This document shows, one piece after another, positions 5,510-5,930 of a stretch of 5,930 nucleotides of DNA. The notes under the pieces are model-generated. The model saw only the letters and a list, made by a program, of their open reading frames with translations, was not told the DNA's origin and searched no databases. The stretch comes from Coriobacteriales bacterium (GTDB lineage: Bacteria > Actinomycetota > Coriobacteriia > Coriobacteriales > CADBOM01), in assembly GCA_017515355.1 (NCBI GenBank), contig JAFWGD010000009.1:1-5930 (forward strand), written 5' to 3'. Within the stretch, counting starts at the first letter, position 1. Every line of letters starts with the position of its first letter. Made by a program: the position numbers and the translations under genes.

Positions 5510-5553
5510 GGCGGAAGCTGCTTCGCTGGGACGTTTGAGGCGAATGCTTGCTT

Positions 5554-5930
5554 CTACCAGCCGTTGTTGATGGTCTGATCGCGATCGGGGCCTGTCGAGA
5601 TGAGCGTGATCGGCACGCCGACCAGCTCCTCGATGCGCCTGAGGTACGCCTTGGCGTTCTCCGGCAGCTCGTCGTAGGTCTTGCAGGCGGTGGTGTCGGC
5701 CATCCAGCCGTCAAGCTCCTCGTAGATCGGCTTGGCCTTGGCGAATGCGGAGAGCGTGTCGGGCATGTTCTCGACGCGCTTGCCGTCGATGTCGTAGGCG
5801 ACGCAGATCTTGACCTTCTCGAGGCCATCGAGAACGTCGAGCTTGGTGGAGCAGATATCGGTAAGACCATTGACGCGCACCGCGTACTTGACGATCACAG
5901 CGTCGAACCAGCCGCAGCGGCGGCGGCGGC
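5554..5930 (-). CDS. purA: Adenylosuccinate synthetase, C-terminal part (cut by window edge)
   Basis: PurA joins IMP and aspartate using GTP to give adenylosuccinate, the first committed step to AMP. The window holds the last 124 residues or so of a protein normally near 430. The visible part begins RRRRCGWFDAVIVKYAVRVNGL, followed by TDICSTKLDVLDGLEKVKIC. TKLD is the guanine-recognition motif of the GTP site. Near the end comes ISTGPDRDQTI, the C-terminal nucleotide-site motif. The stop TAG is at 5556-5554. The frame runs unbroken off the right edge; the GTG at 5898 is internal because conserved sequence continues upstream of it. The gene is convergent with rplT and lies about 50 bases beyond its terminator. 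No defect is visible. Confidence 0.96.
   Translation of the reverse strand, partial: RRRRCGWFDAVIVKYAVRVNGLTDICSTKLDVLDGLEKVKICVAYDIDGKRVENMPDTLSAFAKAKPIYEELDGWMADTTACKTYDELPENAKAYLRRIEELVGVPITLISTGPDRDQTINNGW

Overview
The window looks like a chromosomal housekeeping region from a moderately GC-rich bacterium. The most likely source is a member of the Coriobacteriia (Actinomycetota; Collinsella/Olsenella/Atopobium-type). This is inferred from remembered similarity of the proteins, especially the long RecJ with a helicase tail placed directly before relA, and not from a search. No transposase, integrase, phage gene, CRISPR array, tRNA or rRNA was seen.

Left half, minus strand, transcribed from about 3850 toward 1: a recJ-type gene starts at 3812 and runs to 499, and a RelA/SpoT-type (p)ppGpp synthetase/hydrolase gene starts at 502 and leaves the window at base 1. 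The two overlap as ATGA, and the relA ribosome-binding site lies inside the end of recJ, so they are probably co-transcribed and translationally coupled. The recJ product is unusual. A complete DHH/DHHA1/OB-fold RecJ nuclease (about residues 1-560) continues into a RecQ-like superfamily 2 helicase and a winged-helix-like tail, about 1104 residues if read through. In this sequence the reading frame is broken at about 1566 by an apparent one-base deletion, between helicase motifs Ic and II. As written, the gene therefore encodes a 799-residue RecJ with a half helicase, plus an orphan C-terminal piece.

Middle, 3813-4263: a divergent intergenic region of about 450 bases. It holds a candidate extended -10 promoter for recJ (minus strand), an 11-bp imperfect inverted repeat of unknown role, a near-consensus sigma-70 promoter for the ribosomal operon (4034-4062), and a structured leader of about 195 nt. 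The leader contains an intrinsic terminator (4183-4217) and a mutually exclusive antiterminator pairing (4162-4170 with 4197-4206), which is the architecture of a transcription attenuator.

Right half, plus strand: infC (IF3, with an AUU start codon), rpmI (L35) and rplT (L20) form the classic translation operon, ending in a strong 12-bp hairpin terminator. On the minus strand beyond it is the C-terminal part of purA (adenylosuccinate synthetase), convergent with rplT and running off the right edge.

Functionally, the window joins DNA end processing (RecJ plus helicase) with stringent-response control (RelA) in one transcription unit. It sets this back to back with a translation-factor operon that appears to be controlled twice: by leader attenuation and by the AUU start of infC.
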